A DNA stretch of 27,088 nt from Saccoglossus kowalevskii (GCF_000003605.2 NW_003120885.1:1-27088), one strand, 5' to 3'; positions 1 to 8,265 are shown, counted from the stretch's first letter. Program-made: numbers and translations. The notes: generated by a model not told the origin, from the sequence alone.

Positions 1-69
1 AGTTCTCGTCCGATCACTGAAGTTAAGCCGCATCGGGAGACCGACTGGGAATACCACGTGCAGTAGGCT
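1..69 (+). pseudogene. 5S unit 1, cut by window edge and internally deleted
   Basis: The copy begins at gene position 31 because the window starts there. It lacks 21 nt (68-88) between two GGG triplets, removing the intermediate element and the first half of box C, so it should not be transcribed normally. T59C and G95A are also present. The following T-run is broken (ATTATTATT). It is the sister of unit 99. Confidence 0.85.
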
Positions 70-164
70 TATCAACATTATTATTCCACCGTACATGCAA
101 ATTTTTCCCGGGATTTGTTGCCTAGCCAAAGTATTAAATTACATTCTATTCCGACAAATATTCA

Positions 165-284
165 GCCTACTGCCAAACCATTGCAGAATACACCAGTTCT
201 CGTCCGATCACTGAAGTTAAACTGCATCGGGCGTGGTTAGTACTTGCATGGTAGACCGGCTGGGAATACCAAGTGCAGTAGGCT
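165..284 (+). rRNA. 5S rRNA gene, unit 2
   Basis: Full 120 nt. G57A lies in box A, G88T in the helix IV loop and C108A breaks a helix V pair. The same three-change haplotype occurs in units 19, 71 and 100. T5 follows. Confidence 0.9.
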
Positions 285-380
285 CATCAACATTTTTATT
301 CCACATTACATACTAACATTTTCCCATAATTTTTTACCTAGCCGAAGCAATAAATGACCTCCAATTGCAAAGAATATCCA

Positions 381-500
381 GCCTACAGCCAAACCAATAC
401 AGAATACACCAGTTCCCGTCCGATCACTGAAGTTAATCTGCATCGGGCGTGGTTAGTACTTGCATGGGAGACCGGCTGGGAATACCACGTGCAGTAGGCT
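381..500 (+). rRNA. 5S rRNA gene, unit 3 (class II)
   Basis: Full 120 nt with T7A (helix I mismatch), T17A, G19A, T36C and G57T. The proximal T-run is interrupted (TTTGT), so termination is probably weaker. Sister of unit 101. Confidence 0.9.
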
Positions 501-596
501 CATCAACATTTGTATTCCACATTACATATTAACATTTTCCTATGTTTTTTTGCCTAGCCGAAGCAATAAATGACATCCAATTGCAACGAATATTCA

Positions 597-715
597 GCCT
601 ACTGCCAAACCAATACAGAATACACCAGTTCCCGTCCGATCACTGAAGTTATCTGCATCGGGCGTGGTTAGTACTTGCATGGGAGACCGGCTGGGAATAC
701 CACGTGCATTAAGCT
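597..715 (+). rRNA. 5S rRNA gene, unit 4 (class II, 1-nt deletion)
   Basis: 119 nt; one A is missing in box A (GTTATCTG). T17A, G19A and T36C are present, and G114T with G117A give helix I two mismatches. T4 follows. Sister of unit 102, which keeps the A. Confidence 0.85.
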
Positions 716-817
716 CATCAACAATTTTATTCCACCGTACATACTTAACTTTTTCGCGGGATTTTTTGCAATAGCCGGAAGCATTTTAAACGACATCCCA
801 ATTCCGACGAATAATCA

Positions 818-937
818 GCTACTGCCAAACCATAGCAAGAATACACCAGTTTTCGTCCGATCACTGAAGTTAAGCTGCATTGGGCGTGGTTAGTACTTGC
901 ATGGGAGACCGGCTGGGAATACCACGTGTAGTAGGCT
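818..937 (+). rRNA. 5S rRNA gene, unit 5 (indel-rich)
   Basis: One C is missing at the 5' end (GCTACTG), one base is inserted near 17-22, and C35T, C64T and C112T are present. The spacer just before it also carries several extra bases. Local sequence error is a serious alternative to real decay. Confidence 0.75.
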
Positions 938-1033
938 CATCAACATTTTTATTCCACATTACATACTAACATTTTCCCATAATTTTTTACCTAGCCGAAG
1001 CAATAAATGACCTCCAATTGCAAAGAATATTCA

Positions 1034-1153
1034 GCATACAGCCAAACCAATGCAGAATACACCAGTTCTCGTCATATCACTGAAGTTAATCTGCATCGGG
1101 CGTGGTTAGTACTTGCATGGGAGACTGGCTGGGAATACCACGTGCAGTAGGCT
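1034..1153 (+). rRNA. 5S rRNA gene, unit 6 (class II)
   Basis: Full 120 nt. C3A and T7A weaken helix I; T17A, C41A, G42T, G57T and C93T also occur. T5 follows. Confidence 0.87.
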
Positions 1154-1249
1154 CATCGACATTTTTATTCCACATGACATACTAACATTTTCCCATGTTT
1201 TTTTGCCTAGCCGAAGCAATAAATGACATCCAATTGCAACGAATATTCA

Positions 1250-1369
1250 GCCTACTGCCAAACCAATGCAGAATACACCAGTTCACGTCCGATCAGTGAA
1301 GTTAAGCTGCATCGGGCGTGGTTAGTACTTGCATGGGAGACCGGCTGAGAATACCATGTGCAGTGGGCT
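1250..1369 (+). rRNA. 5S rRNA gene, unit 7
   Basis: Full 120 nt with T17A, T36A, C47G, G99A, C108T (G-U wobble in helix V) and A116G (T-G wobble in helix I). T5 follows. Confidence 0.88.
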
Positions 1370-1465
1370 CATCAACATTTTTATTCCACCGTACATACTA
1401 ACTTTTTTCCATGATTTTTTGCCTAGCCGAAGCATTAAATGACATCCAATTGCGACGAATATTCA

Positions 1466-1584
1466 GCCTACTGCCAAACTAATGCAGAATACACCAGTTC
1501 TCGTCCGATCACTGAAGTTAAGCCCACCGGACGTGGTTAGTACTTGCATGGGAGACCGGCTGGGAATACCACGTGCAGTAGGCT
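1466..1584 (+). rRNA. 5S rRNA gene, unit 8 (class III, helix II replaced)
   Basis: 119 nt. CTGCATCGGGCG at 58-69 is replaced by the one-base-shorter CCCACCGGACG, removing pairing with TGCAG at 18-22; C15T and T17A as well. The whole haplotype recurs in units 24 and 124. Function is doubtful. T5 follows. Confidence 0.8.
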
Positions 1585-1678
1585 TATCAACATTTTTATT
1601 CCACCGTACATACCATATTTCCCGGGATTTGTTGCCTAGCCGAAGTAAAAAATTACATCCAATTCCGACGAATATTCA

Positions 1679-1798
1679 GCCTACTGCCAAACCATTGCAG
1701 AATACACCAGTTCTCGTCCGATCACTGAAGTTAAGCTGCATCGGGCGTGGTTAGTACTTGCGTGGGAGACCGGCTGGGAATACCACCTGCAGTAGGCT
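1679..1798 (+). rRNA. 5S rRNA gene, unit 9
   Basis: Full 120 nt with only A84G (the helix IV bulge) and G109C (helix V mismatch). Its upstream element is the variant GTAAAAAAT. Identical to unit 25. T5 follows. Confidence 0.92.
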
Positions 1799-1894
1799 AA
1801 TGAACATTTTTATTCCACCGTACATACTAACCTTTTTCCATGATTTTTTGCATAGCCGAAGCATTTAATGACATCTAATTGCTAAGAATATTCA

Positions 1895-2014
1895 GCCTAC
1901 TGCCAAACCAATGCAGAATACACCAGTTCTCGTCCGATCACTGAAGTTAATCTGCATCGGGCATGTTTAGTAATTGCATGGGAGACCGGCTGGGAATACC
2001 ACGTGCAGTAGGCT
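1895..2014 (+). rRNA. 5S rRNA gene, unit 10 (class II)
   Basis: Full 120 nt with T17A, G57T, G69A, G72T and C79A. G69A and G72T disturb helix V and C79A alters loop E. T5 follows. First half of a 432-bp dimer repeat. Confidence 0.88.
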
Positions 2015-2110
2015 TATCAACATTTTTATTCCACCGTACATACCAACTTTTCCCCGGGATTTGTTGCCTGGCCGAAGTATTAAATTACATCCAATTTCGA
2101 CGAATATTCA

Positions 2111-2230
2111 GCCTACTGCCAAACCATTGCAGAATACACCAGTTCTCGTCCGATCACTGAAGCAAAGCCGCATCGGGCGTGGTTAGTACTTGCACGGGAG
2201 ACCGGCTGGGAATACCACCTGCAGTAGGCT
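2111..2230 (+). rRNA. 5S rRNA gene, unit 11 (class IV)
   Basis: Full 120 nt with T53C, T54A and T59C in box A, T85C (U-G to C-G pair in helix IV) and G109C. T5 follows. Confidence 0.88.
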
Positions 2231-2326
2231 AATGAACATTTTTATTCCACCGTACATACTAACCTTTTTCCATGATTTTTTGCATAGCCGAAGCATTTAA
2301 TGACATCTAATTGCTAAGAATATTCA

Positions 2327-2446
2327 GCCTACTGCCAAACCAATGCAGAATACACCAGTTCTCGTCCGATCACTGAAGTTAATCTGCATCGGGCATGCTT
2401 AGTAATTGCATGGGAGACCGGCTGGGAATACCACGTGCAGTAGGCT
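2327..2446 (+). rRNA. 5S rRNA gene, unit 12 (class II)
   Basis: Full 120 nt with T17A, G57T, G69A, G72C and C79A. Same haplotype as unit 126. T5 follows. Confidence 0.88.
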
Positions 2447-2542
2447 TATCAACATTTTTATTCCACCGTACATACCAACTTTTCCCCGGGATTTGTTGCC
2501 TGGCCGAAGTATTAAATTACGTCCAATTTCGACGAATATTCA

Positions 2543-2662
2543 GCCTACTGCCAAACCATTGCAGAATACACCAGTTCTCGTCCGATCACTGAAGCAAAGC
2601 CGCATCGGGCGTGGTTAGTACTTGCACGGGAGACCGGCTGGGAATACCTCGTGCAGTAGGCT
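2543..2662 (+). rRNA. 5S rRNA gene, unit 13 (class IV)
   Basis: Full 120 nt with T53C, T54A, T59C, T85C and A107T. The 3' part matches unit 110 (CCTCGTG). T5 follows. Confidence 0.88.
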
Positions 2663-2758
2663 CATCAACATTTTTATTCCACATTACATGCTAACTTTTT
2701 CCCATGATTTTTTGCCTAGACAAAGCATTAAATGACATACAATTAGGACGAATAATCA

Positions 2759-2878
2759 GCCTACTGCCAAACCATTGCAGAATACACCAGTTCTCCTCCG
2801 ATCACTGAAGCTAAGCCGCATCGGGCGTGGTTAGTACTTGCACGGGAGACCGGCTGGGAATACCACGTGCAGTAGGCT
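2759..2878 (+). rRNA. 5S rRNA gene, unit 14 (class IV)
   Basis: Full 120 nt with G38C, T53C, T59C and T85C. Its 3' part starts a block repeated at unit 87. T5 follows. Confidence 0.9.
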
Positions 2879-2972
2879 TATCAACATTTTTATTCCACCG
2901 TACATACCATATTTCCCGGGATTTGTTGCCTAGCCGAAGTAAAAAATTACATCCAATTCCGACGAATATTCA

Positions 2973-3092
2973 GCCTACTGCCAAACCATTGCAGAATACA
3001 CCAGTTCTCGTCCGATCGCTGAAGTTAAGCTGCATCGGGCGTGGTTAGTACTTGCGTGGGAGACCGGGTGGGAATACCACCTGCAGTAGGCT
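2973..3092 (+). rRNA. 5S rRNA gene, unit 15
   Basis: Full 120 nt with A46G, A84G, C96G (breaks a helix IV pair) and G109C. Same changes as unit 88. T5 follows. Confidence 0.9.
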
Positions 3093-3188
3093 AATGAACA
3101 TTTTTATTCCACCGTACATACTAACCTTTTTCCATGATTTTTTGCATAGCCGAAGCATTTAATGACATCTAATTGCTAAGAATATTCA

Positions 3189-3308
3189 GCCTACTGCCAA
3201 ACCAATGCAGAATACACCAGTTCTCGTCTGATCACTGAAGTTAATCTGCATCGGGCATGGTTAGTACTTGGATGGGAGACTGGCTGGGAATACCACGTGC
3301 AGTAGGCT
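3189..3308 (+). rRNA. 5S rRNA gene, unit 16 (class II)
   Basis: Full 120 nt with T17A, C41T, G57T, G69A, C83G and C93T. C83G restores the usual eukaryotic GGATGG but leaves G95 unpaired. T5 follows. Confidence 0.88.
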
Positions 3309-3404
3309 CATCAACATTTTTATTCCACATTACATACCAACATTTTCCCATGTTTTTTTGCCTAGCCGAAGCAATAAATGACATCCAATTGCAACGAATA
3401 TTCA

Positions 3405-3524
3405 GCCTACTGCCAAACCAATGTAGAATACACCAGTTCACGTCCGATTACAGATGTTAAGCTGCATCGGGCGTGGTTATTACTTGCATGGGAGACCGGC
3501 TGGGAATACCACGTGCAGTAGGCT
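3405..3524 (+). rRNA. 5S rRNA gene, unit 17
   Basis: Full 120 nt with T17A, C20T, T36A, a cluster C45T/T48A/A51T giving GATTACAGATG, and G76T in loop E. The cluster is shared with units 27, 51 and 90. T5 follows. Confidence 0.87.
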
Positions 3525-3621
3525 CATCAACATTTTTATTCCACCGTACATACTAACATTTTGCCTTATTTTTTTTACCTAGCCGAAGCAATAAATGACA
3601 TCCAATTGCAACGAATATTCA

Positions 3622-3741
3622 GCCTACTGCCAACCCATTGCAGAATACAACAGTTCTCGTCCGATCACTGAAGTTAATCTGCATCGGGCATGGTTAGTAC
3701 TTGCATGGGAGACCGGCTAGGAATACCACGTGCAGTAGGCT
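3622..3741 (+). rRNA. 5S rRNA gene, unit 18 (class II)
   Basis: Full 120 nt with A13C, C29A, G57T, G69A and G98A. The proximal T-run is replaced by ATTATTATT; the next T5 is at 3773-3777. Confidence 0.88.
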
Positions 3742-3835
3742 TATCAACATTATTATTCCCCGTACATGCAAATTTTTCCCGGGATTTGTTGCCTAGCCAA
3801 AGTATTAAATTACATTCTATTCCGACAAATATTCA

Positions 3836-3955
3836 GCCTACTGCCAAACCATTGCAGAATACACCAGTTCTCGTCCGATCACTGAAGTTAAACTGCATCG
3901 GGCGTGGTTAGTACTTGCATGGTAGACCGGCTGGGAATACCAAGTGCAGTAGGCT
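3836..3955 (+). rRNA. 5S rRNA gene, unit 19
   Basis: Identical to unit 2 across 120 nt (G57A, G88T, C108A). T5 follows. Confidence 0.9.
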
Positions 3956-4051
3956 CATCAACATTTTTATTCCACATTACATACTAACATTTTCCCATAA
4001 TTTTTTACCTAGCCGAAGCAATAAATGACCTCCAATTGCAAAGAATATTCA

Positions 4052-4171
4052 GCCTACAGCCAAACCAATGAAGAATACACCAGTTCTCGTCCGATCACTG
4101 AAGTTAATCTGCATCAGCCGTGGTTAGTACTTGCATGGGAGACCGGCTGGGAATACCACGTGCAGTAGGCT
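4052..4171 (+). rRNA. 5S rRNA gene, unit 20 (class II)
   Basis: Full 120 nt with T7A, T17A, C20A, G57T, G65A and G67C. C20A breaks a helix II pair. T5 follows. Confidence 0.88.
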
Positions 4172-4268
4172 CATCAACATTTTTATTCCACATTACATAC
4201 TAACATTTTCCCTTATTTTTTTTACCTAGCCGAAGCAATAAATGACCTCCAATTGCAAAGAATATCCA

Positions 4269-4388
4269 GCCTACAGCCAAACCAATACAGAATACACCAG
4301 TTCCCGTCCGATCACTGAAGTTAATCTGCATCGGGCGTGGTTAGTACTTGCATGGGAGACTGGCTGCGAATACCACGTGCAGTAGGCT
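4269..4388 (+). rRNA. 5S rRNA gene, unit 21 (class II)
   Basis: Full 120 nt with T7A, T17A, G19A, T36C, G57T, C93T and G99C. T-run interrupted (TTTGT). This unit is missing from the otherwise parallel block at units 71-74. Confidence 0.88.
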
Positions 4389-4484
4389 CATCAACATTTG
4401 TATTCCACATTACATACTAACATTTTCCTATGTTTTTTTGCCTAGCCGAAGCAATAAATGACATCCAATTGCAACGAATATTCA

Positions 4485-4604
4485 GCCTACTGCCAAACCA
4501 GTGAAGAATACACCAGTTCACGTCCAATCACTGAAGTTAAGCTGCATCGGGCGTGGTTAGTACTTGCAAGGGAGACCGGCTGGGAATACCACGTGCATTA
4601 GGCT
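4485..4604 (+). rRNA. 5S rRNA gene, unit 22
   Basis: Full 120 nt with T17G, C20A, T36A, G42A, T85A (loses a helix IV pair) and G114T (helix I mismatch). T5 follows. Near-twin of unit 73. Confidence 0.88.
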
Positions 4605-4701
4605 CATCATCATTTTTATTCCACCGTACATACTAACTTTTTCCCGGGATTTTTTTGGCTAGCCGAAGTATTAAATTAAATCCAATTCCGACCAATATTC
4701 A

Positions 4702-4821
4702 GCCTACTGCCAAACCATTGCAGTATACACCAGTTCTCGTCCGATCACTGAAGTTAAGCTGCATTGGGCTTGGTTAGTACTTGCATGGGAGATCGGCTGG
4801 GAATACCACGTGCAGTGGGCT
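4702..4821 (+). rRNA. 5S rRNA gene, unit 23
   Basis: Full 120 nt with A23T, C64T, G69T, C92T and A116G. Its 5' half resembles unit 74 and its 3' end unit 7, suggesting a recombinant. T5 follows. Confidence 0.88.
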
Positions 4822-4917
4822 CATCAACATTTTTATTCCACCGTACATACTAACTTTTTTCCATGATTTTTTGCCTAGCCGAAGCATTAAATGACATCCA
4901 ATTGCGACGAATATTCA

Positions 4918-5036
4918 GCCTACTGCCAAACTAATGCAGAATACACCAGTTCTCGTCCGATCACTGAAGTTAAGCCCACCGGACGTGGTTAGTACTTGCA
5001 TGGGAGACCGGCTGGGAATACCACGTGCAGTAGGCT
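4918..5036 (+). rRNA. 5S rRNA gene, unit 24 (class III, helix II replaced)
   Basis: 119 nt. Same haplotype as unit 8: C15T, T17A and CCCACCGGACG in place of the helix II 3' strand. T5 follows. Confidence 0.8.
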
Positions 5037-5130
5037 TATCAACATTTTTATTCCACCGTACATACCATATTTCCCGGGATTTGTTGCCTAGCCGAAGTAA
5101 AAAATTACATCCAATTCCGACGAATATTCA

Positions 5131-5250
5131 GCCTACTGCCAAACCATTGCAGAATACACCAGTTCTCGTCCGATCACTGAAGTTAAGCTGCATCGGGCGT
5201 GGTTAGTACTTGCGTGGGAGACCGGCTGGGAATACCACCTGCAGTAGGCT
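5131..5250 (+). rRNA. 5S rRNA gene, unit 25
   Basis: Identical to unit 9 (A84G, G109C). T5 follows. Confidence 0.92.
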
Positions 5251-5346
5251 AATGAACATTTTTATTCCACCGTACATACTAACCTTTTTCCATGATTTTT
5301 TGCATAGCCGAAGCATTTAATGACATCTAATTGCTAAGAATATTCA

Positions 5347-5465
5347 GCCTACTGCCAAACCAATGCAGAATACACCAGTTCTCGTCTGATCACTGAAGTT
5401 AATCTGCATCGGGCATGGTTAGTACTTGCATGGGAGACTGGCTGGGAATACCACGTGCAGTAGCT
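5347..5465 (+). rRNA. 5S rRNA gene, unit 26 (class II, 1-nt deletion)
   Basis: 119 nt; one G of the 3' GG at 117-118 is missing, shortening helix I. T17A, C41T, G57T, G69A and C93T. T5 follows. Start of a block repeated at units 50-54. Confidence 0.87.
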
Positions 5466-5562
5466 CATCAACATTTTTATTCCACATTACATACCAACAT
5501 TTTCCTATGTTTTTTTGCCTAGCCGAAGCAAATAAATAACATCCAATTGCAACGAATATTCA

Positions 5563-5682
5563 GCCTACTGCCAAACCAATGTAGAATACACCAGTTCACG
5601 TCCGATTACAGATGTTAAGCTGCATCGGGCGTGGTTAGTACTTGCATGGGAGACCGGCTGGGAATACCACGTGCAGTAGGCT
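5563..5682 (+). rRNA. 5S rRNA gene, unit 27
   Basis: Full 120 nt with T17A, C20T, T36A and the GATTACAGATG cluster (C45T, T48A, A51T). Same gene sequence as unit 51. T5 follows. Confidence 0.88.
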
Positions 5683-5778
5683 TATCAACATTTTTATTCC
5701 ACCGTACATACTAACTTTTTCCCGAGATTTTTTGCCAAGCCGAAGTATTAAATTAAATCCAATTCTGACGAATACTCA

Positions 5779-5898
5779 GCCTACTGTCAAACTATTGCAG
5801 AACACACCAGTTCTTGTCCGGTCACTGAAGTTAAGCTGCATCGGGCATGGTTAGTACTTGCATGGGAGACCGGCTGGGAATACCACGTGCAGTAGGCT
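5779..5898 (+). rRNA. 5S rRNA gene, unit 28
   Basis: Full 120 nt with C9T, C15T, T25C, C37T, A43G and G69A. T5 follows. Sister of unit 52. Confidence 0.88.
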
Positions 5899-5993
5899 CA
5901 TCAACATTTTTATTCCACATTACATACTAACTTTTTCCTATGATTTTTTCCTAGCCATAGCATGAAATGACATCCAATTCCGACGTATATTCA

Positions 5994-6113
5994 GCCTACT
6001 GCCAAACCATTGCAGAATACACCAGTTCTCGTCCGATCACTAAAGTTAAGCTGCATCGGGCGTGGTTAGTACTTGCATGGGAGACCGGCTAACAATACCA
6101 TGTGCAGTAGGCT
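5994..6113 (+). rRNA. 5S rRNA gene, unit 29
   Basis: Full 120 nt with G49A, C108T and a cluster at 98-100 (GGG to AAC) next to loop E. Shared with unit 53. T5 follows. Confidence 0.87.
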
Positions 6114-6209
6114 CATCAACATTTTTATTCCACCATACATACTAACTTTTTTCCATGATTTTTTGCCTAGCCGAAGCATTAAATGACATCCAATTGCGAC
6201 GAATATTCA

Positions 6210-6329
6210 GCCCTACTGCCAAACCATTGCCGAATACACCAGTTCTCGTCGGATCACTGAAGTTAAGCTGCATCGGGCGTGGTTAGTACTTGCATGGTAT
6301 AACGGCTGGGAATTCCATGTGCACTAGCT
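6210..6329 (+). rRNA. 5S rRNA gene, unit 30 (degenerate)
   Basis: One extra C at the 5' end and one base lost at the 3' end (GCACTAGCT), so helix I is damaged at both strands. A21C, C41G, G88T, G90T, C92A, A104T and C108T. Only TTT follows. Probably a pseudogene; sister of unit 54. Confidence 0.75.
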
Positions 6330-6423
6330 CATCAACATATTTATTCACAGACATACTAACTTTTTCGCGGGATTTTTTGCATAGCCGAAGCATTAAACGA
6401 CATCCAATTCCGACGAATATTCA

Positions 6424-6543
6424 GCCTACTGCCAACCTATTGCAGAATACACTATTTCTCGTCTGATCACTGAAGTTAAGCTGCATCGGGCGTGGTTAGT
6501 ACTTGCATGGGAAACCAGCTGGGAATACCACGTGCAGTAGGCT
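6424..6543 (+). rRNA. 5S rRNA gene, unit 31
   Basis: Full 120 nt with A13C, A16T, C30T, G32T, C41T, G90A and G94A. T5 follows. Confidence 0.86.
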
Positions 6544-6639
6544 CATCAACATTTTTATTCCACCGTATATACTAACTTTTTCCCGGGATTTTTGGCCAAG
6601 CCGAAGTATTAAATTAAATCCAATTCCGACCAATATTCA

Positions 6640-6759
6640 GCCTACTGCCAAACCATTGCAGAATACACCAGTTCTCGTCCGATCACTGAAGTTAATCTGT
6701 ATCGGGCTTGGTTAGTACTTGCATGGGAGACCGGCTGGGAATACCACGTGCAGTAGGCT
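6640..6759 (+). rRNA. 5S rRNA gene, unit 32 (class II)
   Basis: Full 120 nt with G57T, C61T and G69T. T5 follows. Confidence 0.9.
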
Positions 6760-6855
6760 TATCACCATTTTTATTCCACCGTACATACTAACTTTTTTCC
6801 ATGATTTTTTGCCTAGCCGAAGCAATAAATGACATCCAATTGCGACGAATATTCA

Positions 6856-6975
6856 GCCTACAGCCAAACCAATGCAGAATACACCAGTTCTCGTCCGATC
6901 ACTGAAGTTAATCTGCATCGGGCGTGGTTAGTACTTGCATGGGAGACCGGCTGGGAATACCACGTGCAGTAGGCT
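6856..6975 (+). rRNA. 5S rRNA gene, unit 33 (class II)
   Basis: Full 120 nt with just T7A, T17A and G57T, the basic class II haplotype; same as unit 49. T17A adds a pair with T63 in helix II. T5 follows. Confidence 0.92.
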
Positions 6976-7071
6976 CATCAACATTTTTATTCCAAATTAC
7001 ATACGAATATTTTCCCATGTTTTTTTGCCTAGCCGAAGCAATAAATGACATTCAATTGCAACGAATATTCA

Positions 7072-7191
7072 GCCTACTGCCAAGCCAGTGCAGAATACAT
7101 CAGTTCACGTCCGATCACTGAAGTTAAGCTGCATCGGGCGTGGTTAGTACTTGCAAGGGAGACTGGCTGGGAATACCACGTGCATTAGGCT
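7072..7191 (+). rRNA. 5S rRNA gene, unit 34
   Basis: Full 120 nt with A13G, T17G, C29T, T36A, T85A, C93T and G114T. T5 follows. Confidence 0.87.
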
Positions 7192-7287
7192 CATCAACAT
7201 TTTTATTCCGCCGTACATACTAACTTTTTCCCGGAATTTTTTGCATAGCCGAAGCATTAAACGACATCCAATTCCGACGAATATTCA

Positions 7288-7407
7288 GCCTACTGCCAAC
7301 CCATTGCAGAATACACCTGTTCTCGTCCGATCACTGAAGTTAAGCTGCATCGGGCGTTGTTAGTACTTGCATGGGAGACCGACTGGGAATACCACGTGCA
7401 GTAGGCT
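7288..7407 (+). rRNA. 5S rRNA gene, unit 35
   Basis: Full 120 nt with A13C, A31T, G71T and G95A. G95A loses the C83-G95 pair. T5 follows. Confidence 0.89.
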
Positions 7408-7504
7408 CATCAACATTTTTATTCCACATTATATACTAACATTTTCCCTTATTTTTTTTACCTAGCCAAAGCAATAAATGACCTCCAATTGCAAAGAATA
7501 TTAA

Positions 7505-7624
7505 GCCTACAGCCAAACCAATGCAGAATACACCAGTTCTCGTCCGATCACTGAAGTTAAGCTGCATCGGGCGTGGTTAGTACTTGAATGGGAGATCGGC
7601 TGGGAATACCACGTGCAGTAGGCT
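7505..7624 (+). rRNA. 5S rRNA gene, unit 36
   Basis: Full 120 nt, class I at G57 but with the class II changes T7A and T17A, so mixed. C83A and C92T. T5 follows. Confidence 0.89.
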
Positions 7625-7720
7625 CATCAAAATTTTTATTCCACATTACATACTAACTTTTTCCTATGATTTTTTTCCTAGCCGTAGCATTAAATGACAT
7701 CCAATTCCGACGTATATTCA

Positions 7721-7840
7721 GCCTACTGCCAAACCATTGCAGAATAAACCAGTTCTTGTCCGATCACTGAAGTTAAGCTGCATCGGGCGTGGTTAGTACT
7801 TGCATGGGAGACCGGCTGCGAATACCACGTGAAGTAGGCT
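7721..7840 (+). rRNA. 5S rRNA gene, unit 37
   Basis: Full 120 nt with C27A, C37T, G99C and C112A (helix I mismatch). T5 follows. Confidence 0.89.
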
Positions 7841-7936
7841 CATCAACATTTTTATTCCAAATTACATACTAACATTTTCCCATGTTTTTTTGCCTAGCTG
7901 AAGCAATAAATGACATTCAATTGCAACAAATATTCA

Positions 7937-8055
7937 GCCTACTGCCAAACCAGTGCAGAATACACCAGTTCACGTCCGATCACTGAAGTTAAGCTGCATC
8001 GGGCGTGGTTAGTACTTGCATGGGAGACCGGCTAGGAATACTCGTGCAGAAGGCT
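7937..8055 (+). rRNA. 5S rRNA gene, unit 38 (1-nt deletion)
   Basis: 119 nt; one base is lost in ACCACG (helix V). T17G, T36A, G98A and T115A. T5 follows. Confidence 0.85.
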
Positions 8056-8151
8056 CATCAACATTTTTATTCCACATTACATACTAACATTTTCCCATGT
8101 TTTTTTGCCTAGCCGAAGCAATAAATGACATCCAATTGCAACGAATATTCA

Positions 8152-8265
8152 GCTACTGCCAAACCAATGCAGAATACACCAATTCACGTCCGATCACTGA
8201 AGCTGCATCGGGCGTGGTTAGTACTTGCAAGGTAGACCGGCTGAGAATACCACGTGCATTAGGCT
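8152..8265 (+). pseudogene. 5S unit 39, box A deletion
   Basis: 114 nt. Five bases are missing from box A (GAAG joins directly to CTGCATC), and one C from the 5' end. T17A, G32A, T36A, T85A, G88T, G99A and G114T. Loss inside box A makes pol III use unlikely. T5 follows. Confidence 0.82.

Larger units (their letters stand above)
1..730 (+). repeat. Multi-unit block, copy at 21024-21754
   Basis: Units 1-4 match units 99-102 at an offset of 21,023 bp, starting with the shared 21-nt deletion. The match stops in the spacer before unit 5. Confidence 0.85.
1330..2170 (+). repeat. Multi-unit block, copy at 26233-27073
   Basis: Units 7-11 and 123-127 are collinear at a constant offset of 24,903 bp. 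The first part (about 1330-1970) recurs again at about 4782-5420, offset 3,452. Unit 125 departs from unit 9 only in the gene, by class IV changes. Confidence 0.82.
1799..2662 (+). repeat. Tandem duplicated two-unit repeat, 2 x 432 bp
   Basis: 1799-2230 and 2231-2662 match almost base for base over two spacers and two genes (units 10-11 and 12-13). A third, partial copy runs from 26702 to the window end. Few differences (for example T/C at gene position 72) indicate a recent event. Confidence 0.88.
2799..3520 (+). repeat. Multi-unit block, copy at 18444-19165
   Basis: Units 14 (3' part) to 17 match units 87-90 at a constant offset of 15,645 bp, with only a handful of differences such as G/C at gene position 83 of unit 16. 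Confidence 0.85.
3700..4800 (+). repeat. Multi-unit block, copy at 14885-15767 minus one unit
   Basis: Units 18-20 match 70-72 at an offset of 11,185 bp; units 22-23 match 73-74 at an offset of 10,967. The 218-bp change is one unit (21) lost in the second copy or gained in the first. Confidence 0.82.
5367..6329 (+). repeat. Multi-unit block, copy at 10541-11502
   Basis: Units 26-30 match units 50-54 at an offset of 5,174 bp, including the rare GATTACAGATG and GGG98-100AAC clusters and the broken 3' end of units 30 and 54. Confidence 0.85.

Noticed and set aside
7192-7287. Spliced-leader RNA gene in the spacer, as in some animals with linked 5S and SL genes
   Set aside because: GATTTTTTGC resembles an Sm site, but a 96-bp spacer with no clear donor GT context and no separate terminator is too short for an SL RNA gene.
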